Shown: positions 29,793-39,166 of the stretch, in pieces
Position numbering within the stretch: the first letter of the stretch is position 1
Layout: each line of letters opens with the position of its first letter
Origin: UBA6080 sp964607515
GTDB lineage: Bacteria > Fermentibacterota > Fermentibacteria > Fermentibacterales > JCC-6
DNA: 64,000 bases
Assembly: GCA_964607515.1 (NCBI GenBank)
Contig: CAZSKU010000010.1
Coordinates: 19,431-83,430, forward strand
Direction: 5' to 3'
Translations under genes and position numbers: made by a program
Notes under the pieces: model-generated
Databases searched by the model: none
The model's input: only the letters and a program-made list of their open reading frames with translations
What the model was told of the DNA's origin: nothing

Positions 29793-32700
29793 TTGACCGG
29801 CTTGCTGGTTCTTGTCGCAGCCCTGTCCGGCGGTTTCCAAAGTACGATACGCTTCGATTCTCCCGGCCTCAGGGAGCAGAACGGCGTTTTTTACCCCGAG
29901 ATGCCGGGAACGGAAACGGTCTTCATGGATACCGGGCCTCTCAGGCCCGGAAAGGTTTTCATCATCCCCTTCCCCCCCGGAACCGAACCACGGCTGGAGT
30001 TCCGGGTCGAGTCCGTTTCCCCGACCGGATGGGACGGCCTGCCCTGGGCCGCCCTGCCGGATGCCGAGGGATCGGGGCTGGACTTCCGGGAGGTGTTCAG
30101 GTCCGCCCGGGCCTATCCCCCCACGGACCCGGTCCGGATGAGGGTGGTTCCCATGGCGGGCACCCTTGTGGCCCGGGTGACGCTGGACCCCTTCTGCTTC
30201 GGAGACCTGTCCCGGTATGCCTCGGCCATATCCTTCTCCCTGTCATGGCCATCCCGGGGGGGGGGCAGACCTGTGCGCGGCACCCTCCTGGAGGCTGTTA
30301 CTCCGGAAGGTTCGGTATGGTGGAGGGCCAGGGAACGCTCCGGGGAGAGCCCCTTCTGGGGCAGGCCCTGGGGGCGGATCAGGGTTGATGGAACCGGATT
30401 CTACGCGGTAACCGGCGCTCAACTGGAGGATGCGGGATGCCCGGCGACGGGGATGCCCACCGCTTCCCTGGCCATGATTTCGGGACAGGCCGTTCCCTTC
30501 GACCTCGACGACCCGGCGGACCAGCATCAGACCTACCCCGTGGCCCTGTCGGTTTCAGACGGGGGCGACGGGGTCTTCCACCGGGAGGACACACTTTTCT
30601 TCTACGGGCGTGACCTGATCAGGCTGGAGGTCCAGGGCGACAGCCTGATTCACACCTGGCACAGGTACGACGACATGAACACATACTGGCTCACGTGGGG
30701 GGGCGCGGAGGGGGTTTTCATGAATTCCGCCGACGCCTCCAACCAGGGCTACCCCTCCTGGGGACCTACCTCCGTGACCATGTCATGGATGGAGCAGGAG
30801 TACACGTGGTTCGCCGAGGAACCCAGAACCGGCTGGTGCTGGGCTCCGATTCCCCAGGGCAGCCCTTCCTACGTGCACTTCACTCCTCCCCAGGGAAGCA
30901 GCGGCCGGGCGCTCCGGGTGAGTATACTCCACAGCCGGAACGTGGGATACGGAGGGGACAGCCTGGTTCTCAACGGCGTCACGGTGCTGGACAGCACCTT
31001 CTACAACAACAGGTTCATGAGACTCTGGACCATTCGCGAGCCGGACCTGAGCCAGGGGCTGAACACCCTGAAGATCTGGTCCTGGAACGACGAGGGAACC
31101 TCCGCCTTCAACTACATGGAGCTGGAGACGGAAACCCCCCTGGCCCCCGGCAGGCAGCTGTTCTTTCTGGGCAAACCCGAGGGGCTGTACACAGTGAACG
31201 TTCCGGGGACGGAACCCGGCGCCAGAGTCTTCCTCACGGAAGACCCGTACCTTCCGGTGGAACTTGTGAATTGGAGCCTTGCCGGCGGAACCGCCGGAAT
31301 ATCCCTGTACGCCGGGCCCCAGAGGTCCCTGTGGGTGGTCAACCCCGGGGAATGGATGACCCCCGTCTCCATAGAACCGGCCCAGCCGGGAAGGATTCTG
31401 GGGACGGGTCTCAGCGGCGACGTCATCCTTCTCCTTCCCGAGGAGCTGATGGGGTACGCCGCGGCCCTGGAAGGGGTGTACGCCTCCAGGGGGTTGTCCA
31501 CGGCGGCGGCCTCCTACCGGGAGGTGTACGACGAGTTCAACGGCGGGGTCTCTTCCCCCGGGGCGGTGCGTTCCCTGGTGCGGCACGCCCTGGACCACTG
31601 GCCGGAGGTTCCCCGGGCCCTTCTGCTGGTTGGCGACGGTAACTACGACCCCATGGGTTACACCACAGGATTCGTCCCCCCGGCCCCGCTGTTCAGGACC
31701 CTGGGGGACAGCCAGCACAGGTTCGGAACCGGAGACGACGGCTTCGTGACGGTGCACCAGGAGGCGGTTCTTCCGGAGATACCCGTATCCCGTATACCCG
31801 CCTCCACGGGCCAGGAACTCCAGGTCTACCTGGACAGGCTCTCGGCGGTGGAAAGCGCGGGAATCAGCGGTGGATGGACCAACCGGGTGACCCTGTCGGC
31901 GGATGACGAGTGGAACGGCAGCAATGTTTCCGAGACCCGGGCAACGGAGATCTGCGAGGACCTGGCCGGCGGGGTGCTTCCCCCCTCGATGCAGGTGGAG
32001 AAGGTGTACCTTATCGACTACCCGTGGCCTCCCGGCACATCCCCCGAGGGGGCGCACCCGGAAAAGCCGGAAGCCAGGGAGGATCTGCTGGATGCCATAG
32101 ACCGGGGTTGTTCCACCCTGATCTTCTTCGGCCACGGCTCCTACAACCAGATAGCCCAGGAGAACCTGCTCTCCACCCTCGACATCCCCTCCATGTCCAA
32201 CCTCCCCAGGCTGCCGATCGCCTTCTTCGCAAGCTGCAACACCGGGCAGTTCGACCTGCTGGGCACCGATTGCTTCAGCGAAGCCCTTGTGAATCATCCC
32301 CAGGGCGGCGCCGTAACCGCCATCGGATCTTCCTACGGCAGCTACACCTACCAGAACGAAGACCTGCTCAACGCCTTTCTCGAGTACCAGTACGGATCCC
32401 AGAGGGCGACCGTGGGGGAAGCGCTGTGGGGAGCGAAGGTGATGGCGTCCGATGACCACAACTACTACTACAACATCATGGGAGACGGAGGATTCACCGC
32501 GCCCATGGGGGACGACGGGGAAACCGCCCTGGAGGTTCCGATCCCCGGGCTTTTCCGGGGAAGGTTGAACTCCCTGGAGGTCAAGATGCCCGGGGGAAGA
32601 ACCATGGAGATGAACGTGGGCGAGAGCGGAGCCGACGTGGTGTACGTCAGCCCCCTGTCGGGGGTTGAGATTCCCTGGATGAAGCCCGGTGAGACCGCTT

Positions 32701-33500
32701 ACCGGGGGCTGGTGGAGTCCGATCCCGACGGTCGAGCCACGGTCACCTTCTTCATGCCGGTCCAGGCGGACACCGGCTCCCTGGCCAGAGCCCAGGCACT
32801 GGCGGACAACGGTTTCCAGCAGAGTGTCGCGTGGAACCAGTGGTTCGCCGTGGTGGACTCGGGCGGATATTCACCCGACTCCCTGGGGCCTTCCATTTCG
32901 ATGTCCTGTTCCCGCCTGGGGAGCAGCCACCTTCTCAATGCCGAGCTGGAGGACGAAAGCGGGATCTGCGTGTTCGGCGAGGAGGCCGGAAGGGCCCTGC
33001 TCCTGTCCGTCAACAGCCAGGGCTACGACGTGAGCCGGGATTTTCAGTACCTTCCGGGCAGTCATACCCGGGGTGTTCTGGATCACGTCCTGCCGGACCT
33101 GGGTTCCGGGGAGCACACCCTGATCCTGGCGGCATGGGACGGTATGGGGAACGGTTCCCTGGACACCCTGACCCTGACCATCAGCGAAGATCAGGGCGAT
33201 CTGCTGCGAGACGTGACCGTATTCCCCAACCCCGGAAGGGGGGCCAGGGCGTTCCTTTTCGAGACCTCCTCCCCGGGAGAGATCCGGGTGAAGCTCTTCA
33301 CCGTGGCGGGCCGCCCGATATGGGAGGGCCGTGCGGGTCATGAAGGCGGTGCCGGACAGCTGGTATGGAACGGACGCGATGCCGACGGGGACACGCCTGC
33401 CGCGGGGGCCTACATCTATGTGGTGACCGTGGAGACCGCCGGGGGAGCCACCGCCTCCAGGCGGGGGATGCTGGCTGTTTCCCCGGGGGATGACAGGTGA
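29793..33500 (+). CDS. Large C25 (gingipain/PorU-like) cysteine peptidase with FlgD-like C-terminal domain
   Basis: The product has 1235 residues with a signal peptide. The first 530 residues are beta-rich. The C25 core runs about 550-870: ALLLVGDGNYDP, LPEIPVSRIPAST, IFFGHGS with His781, and FFASCNTGQFD with Cys815; the 34-residue His-to-Cys spacing matches the second peptidase in this operon and is close to RgpB. The end (about 1145-1235) is a FlgD-like sorting domain: VTVFPNPGRGARAFLF, VKLFTVAGRPIWEG, WNGRDADGDTPAAGAYIYVV. The layout resembles PorU, the type IX signal peptidase/sortase, more than short gingipains. TTG start at 29793 with AGGAGG seven bases upstream. It overlaps the sirtuin gene by four bases. 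Confidence 0.8.
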   Translation: MTGLLVLVAALSGGFQSTIRFDSPGLREQNGVFYPEMPGTETVFMDTGPLRPGKVFIIPFPPGTEPRLEFRVESVSPTGWDGLPWAALPDAEGSGLDFREVFRSARAYPPTDPVRMRVVPMAGTLVARVTLDPFCFGDLSRYASAISFSLSWPSRGGGRPVRGTLLEAVTPEGSVWWRARERSGESPFWGRPWGRIRVDGTGFYAVTGAQLEDAGCPATGMPTASLAMISGQAVPFDLDDPADQHQTYPVALSVSDGGDGVFHREDTLFFYGRDLIRLEVQGDSLIHTWHRYDDMNTYWLTWGGAEGVFMNSADASNQGYPSWGPTSVTMSWMEQEYTWFAEEPRTGWCWAPIPQGSPSYVHFTPPQGSSGRALRVSILHSRNVGYGGDSLVLNGVTVLDSTFYNNRFMRLWTIREPDLSQGLNTLKIWSWNDEGTSAFNYMELETETPLAPGRQLFFLGKPEGLYTVNVPGTEPGARVFLTEDPYLPVELVNWSLAGGTAGISLYAGPQRSLWVVNPGEWMTPVSIEPAQPGRILGTGLSGDVILLLPEELMGYAAALEGVYASRGLSTAAASYREVYDEFNGGVSSPGAVRSLVRHALDHWPEVPRALLLVGDGNYDPMGYTTGFVPPAPLFRTLGDSQHRFGTGDDGFVTVHQEAVLPEIPVSRIPASTGQELQVYLDRLSAVESAGISGGWTNRVTLSADDEWNGSNVSETRATEICEDLAGGVLPPSMQVEKVYLIDYPWPPGTSPEGAHPEKPEAREDLLDAIDRGCSTLIFFGHGSYNQIAQENLLSTLDIPSMSNLPRLPIAFFASCNTGQFDLLGTDCFSEALVNHPQGGAVTAIGSSYGSYTYQNEDLLNAFLEYQYGSQRATVGEALWGAKVMASDDHNYYYNIMGDGGFTAPMGDDGETALEVPIPGLFRGRLNSLEVKMPGGRTMEMNVGESGADVVYVSPLSGVEIPWMKPGETAYRGLVESDPDGRATVTFFMPVQADTGSLARAQALADNGFQQSVAWNQWFAVVDSGGYSPDSLGPSISMSCSRLGSSHLLNAELEDESGICVFGEEAGRALLLSVNSQGYDVSRDFQYLPGSHTRGVLDHVLPDLGSGEHTLILAAWDGMGNGSLDTLTLTISEDQGDLLRDVTVFPNPGRGARAFLFETSSPGEIRVKLFTVAGRPIWEGRAGHEGGAGQLVWNGRDADGDTPAAGAYIYVVTVETAGGATASRRGMLAVSPGDDR

Positions 33501-34231
33501 ACGGCTACGAGGAGGCCCGGATCCTCCTGGAAAGCTCCAGAAGGCCCATGGTGTTCACCGGGGCCGGAATGTCCAGCGACAGCGGGATGTCCACCTTCCG
33601 GGGGGATGGCGGTCTCTGGAAGAACAGAAGCGCTCAGGATCTGTCATCCATAGAGGGGCTCAGGAGCAACCCGGAGCTGGTCTGGCAGTGGTACGGTAAG
33701 CGTTTCGTGGCCAGTGACGGAGTGAAACCCCACCGGGGGTACAAGGCTCTGGCGGACATGCAGCGGCGAAAGGGAAGAATGCCCGTGGTGACCCAGAACG
33801 TGGACGGCCTTCATCAGGCGGCCGGCCTTACGGAGGTCTACGAACTTCACGGATCCATGGCTACCGTGTCGTGTCTGGACGGCTGCGGTTTCAGAACGTC
33901 CTTCCGCCGGGAGATTCTCGACGTCCTTCCTCCGGCCTGCCCCGGGTGCGGCGGTCTGCTCCGGCCCGACGTGGTCCTTTTCGGCGAGCCATTGCCTGAA
34001 GAGGTGGTCCGGGAAGCATTCAGGCTGGCGGGAAAGTGGGCCGACCTGCTGCTGGTGGTGGGTACCAGCATGCTGGTGTGGCCGGCGGCGGGAATCCCGT
34101 GGGAGGCGTTGCAGGCGGGGGTGGAGGTCATCGAGGTCAATCCTGAACCCACCAGCCTCTCCAAGTCAGCCGGGGTGATCTGGGTTCCGGGCCGGGCCGC
34201 AGAACTGCTGCCCGGGCTGCTGGAGGTGTGA
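33497..34231 (+). CDS. cobB: Sir2-family NAD-dependent protein deacylase (sirtuin)
   Basis: The product has 244 residues. VFTGAGMSSDSGMSTFRG is the NAD-binding start, TQNVDGLHQAAG and YELHGS (catalytic His) follow, and four zinc cysteines (CLDGC and CPGCGG) are present. The C-terminus has GTSMLVWPAAG and VEVIEVN. It should remove acyl groups from lysines in the cytoplasm with NAD. Its position is strange: between two exported giant peptidases, with GTGA upstream and TGATG downstream overlaps, so it must be cotranslated. The ribosome site of the downstream ATG, GGAGG, lies within its last codons. Confidence 0.9.
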   Translation: MNGYEEARILLESSRRPMVFTGAGMSSDSGMSTFRGDGGLWKNRSAQDLSSIEGLRSNPELVWQWYGKRFVASDGVKPHRGYKALADMQRRKGRMPVVTQNVDGLHQAAGLTEVYELHGSMATVSCLDGCGFRTSFRREILDVLPPACPGCGGLLRPDVVLFGEPLPEEVVREAFRLAGKWADLLLVVGTSMLVWPAAGIPWEALQAGVEVIEVNPEPTSLSKSAGVIWVPGRAAELLPGLLEV

Positions 34232-37200
34232 TGCACCAGTTCCTGTTGCTTCTTCTGGCCGCCGGCTCCTGGACCGGCACCGAGGTGTTCTCCCCGCCGG
34301 TTGCAGGGCCGGAGGGCTCGATGAGGATCGCTGATTGCGTCAACCTGGTGGGTGAGGAGACACCGCCCCTGCCCGTGAGAACCCTGTACGTTCCCGTTCC
34401 GCCGGGCGCCCGTCCGGAACTGACCTACACCGTCACCCGGGGGGTTGCGGCTCTGTCGCCGACCCCCGACACCGGCGTTTCCCGGGAAACGGCGGTGCTC
34501 CGGGGAACCGTACCCCTGGCCGGGGGCTTCTACGCGGTTGTGGATATCTTCCCCTGGACCGGCGGTCGGGATTACGCGTCGGCTGTTGACGTCAGGCTCG
34601 CCTGGACCGACCCGCCGGGAACCCGGGCGCCCGTCGCGGCGCCCCGGGGGAGCCCCGCGGCGGGGGTGTCCCCGGGAACCGGAGGCTACTGGCCTCTTCC
34701 CAGAACCCGGGCGGAGAGCCCTTTCCACGGCAGGCCCTGGGCGAGGCTTTCCGTGATGGAAACCGGTCCGGTGGAAATCACCGGGGCACTTCTCGAAGCC
34801 GCGGGCTGCCCGGCGACAGGGCAGGCCGTATCCTCTCTGGCCCTCTACTCCGGTCCCGGCACGGCCTTCGGCGACCCCCCCGAGGAGGAACATCAGCTCC
34901 TCGAAATCCCGGTCCTGGTGGACGACCGGGACGGAGACGGGCTGTTCGACCCGGAGGACAGGGTTCTCTTCATCGCCATTGGTCTCACCCGGTGGATCCC
35001 CCAGGACAAGACCCTGGTGAGGATAACCCACCGGTACGCAACCCACCGGGTCTACTGGCTCACCTGGGGCGGGGCCCCCGGGCTGCGAATGGAAGAGAGG
35101 GAGGCCTCTCCCTCGGGACCCCTCTGGGAGGGGGACAACCCCTGGATCGCCACCTTCGAGGAGGACCTGCTCTGGTTCCCCGCCCACAGCTTCGACACCG
35201 GATGGGTCTGGAAGAATCTGGAGGGAGGGGGCTCGGTGACGGTGCCCTATTCCCTTCCCGGACTCGAGCCTGGAACAGGATCCGACTTCACGGTGCGCCT
35301 ATCCCTGGGCCAGGCAACCCAGTGCTCCGTAAAACTCTATGTCAACGGCTCCCTTCTGGGGACCGAACAGGTCCAGGGAACAGGCCCCGTAGAGGCGGTT
35401 TTCCAGGACGTTCCCGCCCCTGAGGGAGGGGCGGTGAGGCTTGACTTCGCCTCCTCCGGAAACGTCCTGTTCGACAGGCTCGATATTCGATACCGGAGGA
35501 CCCCAATGGCCGACGGCGCCGGGGTGTTCTTCGAGGCCGCCGGCGGGGAAACCAGGACTGTGGTGTTCCAGGGAGCGGGCGATGAAGCGGCGGCCTTCGA
35601 TCTCACCTTCCCCGACGCCCCGGTGCTGCTGACAGGGGCGGAGATCCAGTCCGGAACCATGCAGGTGGGGGCGGACGTGGGGAGCGGGACAGTGCTCATC
35701 GCCGCGGACCCAGGGGATTTCTCCCTTCCCGATTCCGTATCGCCGGCCTCCCCTGGCCGCCTGGTCGGTTCGGTCCTCGGAGGCGACAAGCTCCTGGTTG
35801 TACCGGAGAGCCTTCTGGATGGAGCGTGGAGCGTGGCCGCCCTGGAGGAGGAGCTTGGCTGGAGTACCGTGGTGGCCACCACCAGAGAGATCTACGACGA
35901 ATTCGGCACGGGGCTGACCGATCCCGGGGCCATCCGCTCGGCGGTCAGATGGGCTATGGATTCCTGGGCACCCCCCTGCAGGGAGGTTATCCTGGTGGGG
36001 GACGGCCATTACGACACGTTCCTGCGAACAACCTCCCAGCCGGTGATGATACCGCCCTGGATAAGGTTGAACGGAACCTCGGACCCTCCCTGCGTGGACG
36101 ACTGGTACGTGATGGTCCACCAGGGGGCGTACCTTCCTGAGATACCGATCGCCCGACTTCCCGTGGATTCGCCCCTGAAGCTGTCCGCCATGGTTGAGAA
36201 GGCCTTGCTGGCCCTGTCCGGGGAGGCCGCGGGAAGCTGGATGAACCGCTGCGTCCTTCTGGCGGACGACGAGTGGGGCAACGGCAGCTACGCCCGGGAA
36301 TCCTATCACACCGAGGATTTCGAGGTTCTTGAGGCGGGAACCATCCCCGGGGACGTCCGCCGGGTCAAGTTCTATCTGGTGGAGTACCCCTGGCCCCAGG
36401 GCACCTCCCCCGAGGGGCCGCACCCCGAAAAGCCCGAGGCCCGGGAGGACTTCATCCGGTTGTGGAACGAGGGCATGGGATGCCTGGTCTTCATGGGCCA
36501 CGGGTCCGCCGGCCAGATAACCCACGAGAAGGTATTCAGGCTGTCCGACGTCTCCCTTCTTCAGAACGGGGGAAGGCTTCCCCTGGTTATCCTGGCCAGT
36601 TGCGACCTTTCCTCCTTCGACGCTCCGGGTTCCGAGTCCATCGGCGAAGCCCTGGTCTACTCCGCCGGCGGAGGAGCCATTTCCACAGTGGCGGCCACCC
36701 GGAAGACCTTCCCCGGCGCCAGCGCGAATTTCGGCTTCACCAGGGTTCTCCTGGACAGTCTCTACAACTCCCGGACCCCCTCGGGGCTTGCTGTATGGCA
36801 CTCGAAACTGGCCAACTCCAGCAGCTATTCCAGCAACAACCGCTACTACGTTCTGTTCGGGCTTCCGGGGCTCCCGGTTCCAAGACCCGGTTCCCTTCCC
36901 TGGATCCAGGTTCAGGGGGACACCCTCCGAACAGGGGAGAGGAACACCGTGACGGGCGCCGCCGGATTTCCCTCCGGACTGGCCCTTCTGGAAATCCTGG
37001 AGTCCAGCCGGAAGATGGTCTACAACATGCTTGGGGGGGGAACCATCGAGTACACAGCCCTCGGCGGAACCGCGTGGAGGGGCGCGGCGGCTCTGTCCGG
37101 GGGTGGTTTTTCGGCTGAGTGCTTCATTCCGTTCCAGGCCAGGCCCGGCGGCGAAGCCAGAGCGGGAGCCACCGGGGTGGCCTTTTCGGAATCCGAGGCC

Positions 37201-37908
37201 GGGGCAGTTGACCCGGCGGCGATGGTGGAGGGAAACCCGGAAACCGGGGACGAAACCGGTCCGGAGATAGAGATGTGGATTCAGGGGCACAGGGGCTCCG
37301 AGAACCCGGTGATCACCGGGGAGTCGGTGTTCATCGCGGAATTGGCGGATTCCAGCGGTATCTGCATCCTCGGGGGGGAGGGCTCCCGGCTGAGGCTGTT
37401 CGTGGACGGTGTGGAGAACGATCTGGGCCCGTACTTCAGCTACATCACCGGCAGCACCACCCGGGGCCGAGTCTCCTTCGACCTGCCGGAGCTGTCCCAG
37501 GGTCAGCACCTGCTGATTCTACAGGCGGTGGACGGCTTGGGAAACCCGTCCGCCGACAGTCTGGGGCTCACCTCCGCCCCGGCGGGAGAGACGGTTTTCA
37601 GCATGGTGGCGGTATACCCGAACCCAGGATCCGGGAACAGGTGCTTCAGCTTCAACCTGTCCGGCGACGCCTGGGTGGAGGTGGGAATATTCACCGTGGC
37701 GGGACGCGAGATTGCCCGGCTCACAGGCCAGTGCCGGGCGGGTTACAACCAGATTCTGTGGAACGGGCTGGACGCGGACGGTGACCCGCCGGCCACGGGA
37801 GCTTATATCTTCCGTCTCAGCGCCGAGGCCGCCGCCGGAGGGGGCTTCATCAGGGAAGCCGACCACACCGGCGTGCTGGCGGTGGTGAACCTGGAGGGTG
37901 CGCCATGA
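34231..37908 (+). CDS. Second C25 (gingipain/PorU-like) peptidase with FlgD-like C-terminal domain
   Basis: The product has 1225 residues with an N-terminal signal (MHQFLLLLLAAGS). Same plan as the peptidase at 29793: about 500-residue beta region (with RPWARLSVMETGPVEI and HRVYWLTWG), C25 core with REVILVGDGHYD, LPEIPIARLPVDS, VFMGHGS with His757, and ILASCDLSSFD with Cys791, then a FlgD-like end (VAVYPNPGSGNRCF, VGIFTVAGREIARL, WNGLDADGDPPATGAYIF). Sequence similarity between the two is obvious, so they are diverged duplicates. ATG at 34231 is used; GTG at 34228 sits too near the ribosome site. ATGA overlap with the TPR gene. Confidence 0.8.
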   Translation: MHQFLLLLLAAGSWTGTEVFSPPVAGPEGSMRIADCVNLVGEETPPLPVRTLYVPVPPGARPELTYTVTRGVAALSPTPDTGVSRETAVLRGTVPLAGGFYAVVDIFPWTGGRDYASAVDVRLAWTDPPGTRAPVAAPRGSPAAGVSPGTGGYWPLPRTRAESPFHGRPWARLSVMETGPVEITGALLEAAGCPATGQAVSSLALYSGPGTAFGDPPEEEHQLLEIPVLVDDRDGDGLFDPEDRVLFIAIGLTRWIPQDKTLVRITHRYATHRVYWLTWGGAPGLRMEEREASPSGPLWEGDNPWIATFEEDLLWFPAHSFDTGWVWKNLEGGGSVTVPYSLPGLEPGTGSDFTVRLSLGQATQCSVKLYVNGSLLGTEQVQGTGPVEAVFQDVPAPEGGAVRLDFASSGNVLFDRLDIRYRRTPMADGAGVFFEAAGGETRTVVFQGAGDEAAAFDLTFPDAPVLLTGAEIQSGTMQVGADVGSGTVLIAADPGDFSLPDSVSPASPGRLVGSVLGGDKLLVVPESLLDGAWSVAALEEELGWSTVVATTREIYDEFGTGLTDPGAIRSAVRWAMDSWAPPCREVILVGDGHYDTFLRTTSQPVMIPPWIRLNGTSDPPCVDDWYVMVHQGAYLPEIPIARLPVDSPLKLSAMVEKALLALSGEAAGSWMNRCVLLADDEWGNGSYARESYHTEDFEVLEAGTIPGDVRRVKFYLVEYPWPQGTSPEGPHPEKPEAREDFIRLWNEGMGCLVFMGHGSAGQITHEKVFRLSDVSLLQNGGRLPLVILASCDLSSFDAPGSESIGEALVYSAGGGAISTVAATRKTFPGASANFGFTRVLLDSLYNSRTPSGLAVWHSKLANSSSYSSNNRYYVLFGLPGLPVPRPGSLPWIQVQGDTLRTGERNTVTGAAGFPSGLALLEILESSRKMVYNMLGGGTIEYTALGGTAWRGAAALSGGGFSAECFIPFQARPGGEARAGATGVAFSESEAGAVDPAAMVEGNPETGDETGPEIEMWIQGHRGSENPVITGESVFIAELADSSGICILGGEGSRLRLFVDGVENDLGPYFSYITGSTTRGRVSFDLPELSQGQHLLILQAVDGLGNPSADSLGLTSAPAGETVFSMVAVYPNPGSGNRCFSFNLSGDAWVEVGIFTVAGREIARLTGQCRAGYNQILWNGLDADGDPPATGAYIFRLSAEAAAGGGFIREADHTGVLAVVNLEGAP

Positions 37909-39062
37909 GCGGTGAAGAGCAGTCGGGCAAGGTCTCCTGGCTCTGGAGCCAGGTGGAGGACGCCCGAAAGAGCCGGGACACGGAACGGGCCCGGGAGGGG
38001 TTGGAGAGGCTTCTTGCCTCCCAGGAGATTCGCGGCACTCCCGATCAGGACCTTGCGCTGCTCTACCTGTCCCAGCTGGAAATGGAGGAGGGCCGGGTGT
38101 CGGAAACCGCCAGACGGCTGCAGGACTTCCAGTGGCACGGGATTCCCGGTCCTGCGGCGCTGCTGCTGGCGGCGGACCTCTTCATGAGACTGGACTGGTA
38201 CGACAACTCCATGGAGGCCCTTGAGAGCTACCTCCAGCACTACCCTCAGGACACCGACGCCCTGAGGAAGAAGGGTCTTCTGCTTCTCATGCAGAACCGC
38301 GACGCCGAAGCCGAGCGGACCCTAACCTCAGTGGCCCGGCGGGAGAAGTTCCGGGTTCCCTCCACCCTGTCCTATCTGGCCATGCTGGAGGCCAAGCGGG
38401 GCAACCTGGAGGAGAGCCTTCACCTGCTGCTCCAGGCCCGGGGGCTGGCCCCCTTCGACGAGCGGATAGAGCACACCCTGCTGCGGATAGAAGCACTCAG
38501 GGTCAGGCTTCGCAGATCGGTGATCGAAAGGGAGGAAATCCCCCTGGAAAGCGCGGTGGCCGGGATGGCCGCCGGGATGCTGGGGCTTCACGGCTACAGC
38601 CGTGAGAAGGCCCGGAAGGCGGCGGAGGTGTGGAACCACTTCTGCGCCCTTGGAAAACCCTCGGGCAGGAAGCCCGAGATCTGGGCCGCAGCGCTGGAGT
38701 ACGCCGTCACCCGGAACGGACCCCACTTCACCCAGGAGCAGCTCGCCGAGGAGTACGGAGTCTCGTCCACCAGAATGGGCGAGCACTACAGGCTTCTGGC
38801 GGCCACCGTGGACCTGGACGCCCCGGAGGACCCTCTGGAGGAGGCGGCGAGGGAGGGGGAGACCCTGAGTCTGGAGACCCGCCGGGAGGAGATGGCCGAC
38901 GTGCTTTCCGGGCTGGCCGGGCGGCTGGGGTCCTTCTCCGAGCCCGGAGACGCCGTGGAATGGGTGTACAGACAGCTTCCCTCCCTGGACGAGCCCCGGC
39001 GGCGGGAGGTGGAGGACTTCGTGGCCTACATCTGGAGAAAGCGCAGGAACACGGCACAATAG
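37905..39062 (+). CDS. TPR-repeat protein with C-terminal helix-turn-helix-like domain
   Basis: The product has 385 residues with no signal peptide. About residues 10-200 consist of TPR-like helix pairs (LALLYLSQLEMEEGRVSETA, NSMEALESYLQHYPQDTDAL, LEAKRGNLEESLHLLLQAR). Around 255-300, WAAALEYAVTRNG and FTQEQLAEEYGVSSTRMGEHYRLL look like a cyclin/TFIIB-like or helix-turn-helix unit found at the C-termini of some bacterial TPR proteins. A role in gene regulation or in scaffolding the upstream peptidases is possible but unproven. ATG overlaps the second peptidase stop (ATGA), so it is the fourth and last gene of that operon. Confidence 0.6.
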   Translation: MSGEEQSGKVSWLWSQVEDARKSRDTERAREGLERLLASQEIRGTPDQDLALLYLSQLEMEEGRVSETARRLQDFQWHGIPGPAALLLAADLFMRLDWYDNSMEALESYLQHYPQDTDALRKKGLLLLMQNRDAEAERTLTSVARREKFRVPSTLSYLAMLEAKRGNLEESLHLLLQARGLAPFDERIEHTLLRIEALRVRLRRSVIEREEIPLESAVAGMAAGMLGLHGYSREKARKAAEVWNHFCALGKPSGRKPEIWAAALEYAVTRNGPHFTQEQLAEEYGVSSTRMGEHYRLLAATVDLDAPEDPLEEAAREGETLSLETRREEMADVLSGLAGRLGSFSEPGDAVEWVYRQLPSLDEPRRREVEDFVAYIWRKRRNTAQ

Positions 39063-39073
39063 GGGCGTCGGTC

Positions 39074-39103
39074 TTTACGGTTGCGCCCTTGCCGGAGTAT
39101 ATT
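39074..39103 (+). promoter_or_regulatory. Candidate promoter for ppdK
   Basis: TTTACG (39074-39079), 18-base spacer, TATATT (39098-39103), with start codon at 39167. Its position in the only sizeable gap upstream of ppdK supports it. Confidence 0.45.
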
Positions 39104-39166
39104 TTTCCGGAAAATGACCGCGCTTTCCATTTTTCCCAATCCATCCCGTAAGGAAGAACAGAAGAG

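Noticed and set aside
30783..32459. 558-codon minus-strand frame opposite the first C25 peptidase
   Set aside because: Same reason: antisense shadow of a strongly supported gene.
33847..35187. 446-codon minus-strand frame across the sirtuin/peptidase junction
   Set aside because: Antisense of two certain genes; Gly/Arg/Pro-rich noise.
35299..37509. 736-codon minus-strand frame opposite the second C25 peptidase
   Set aside because: High GC suppresses stop codons in the antisense frame; composition is Gly/His/Gln-rich without motifs, and the plus-strand peptidase is certain.
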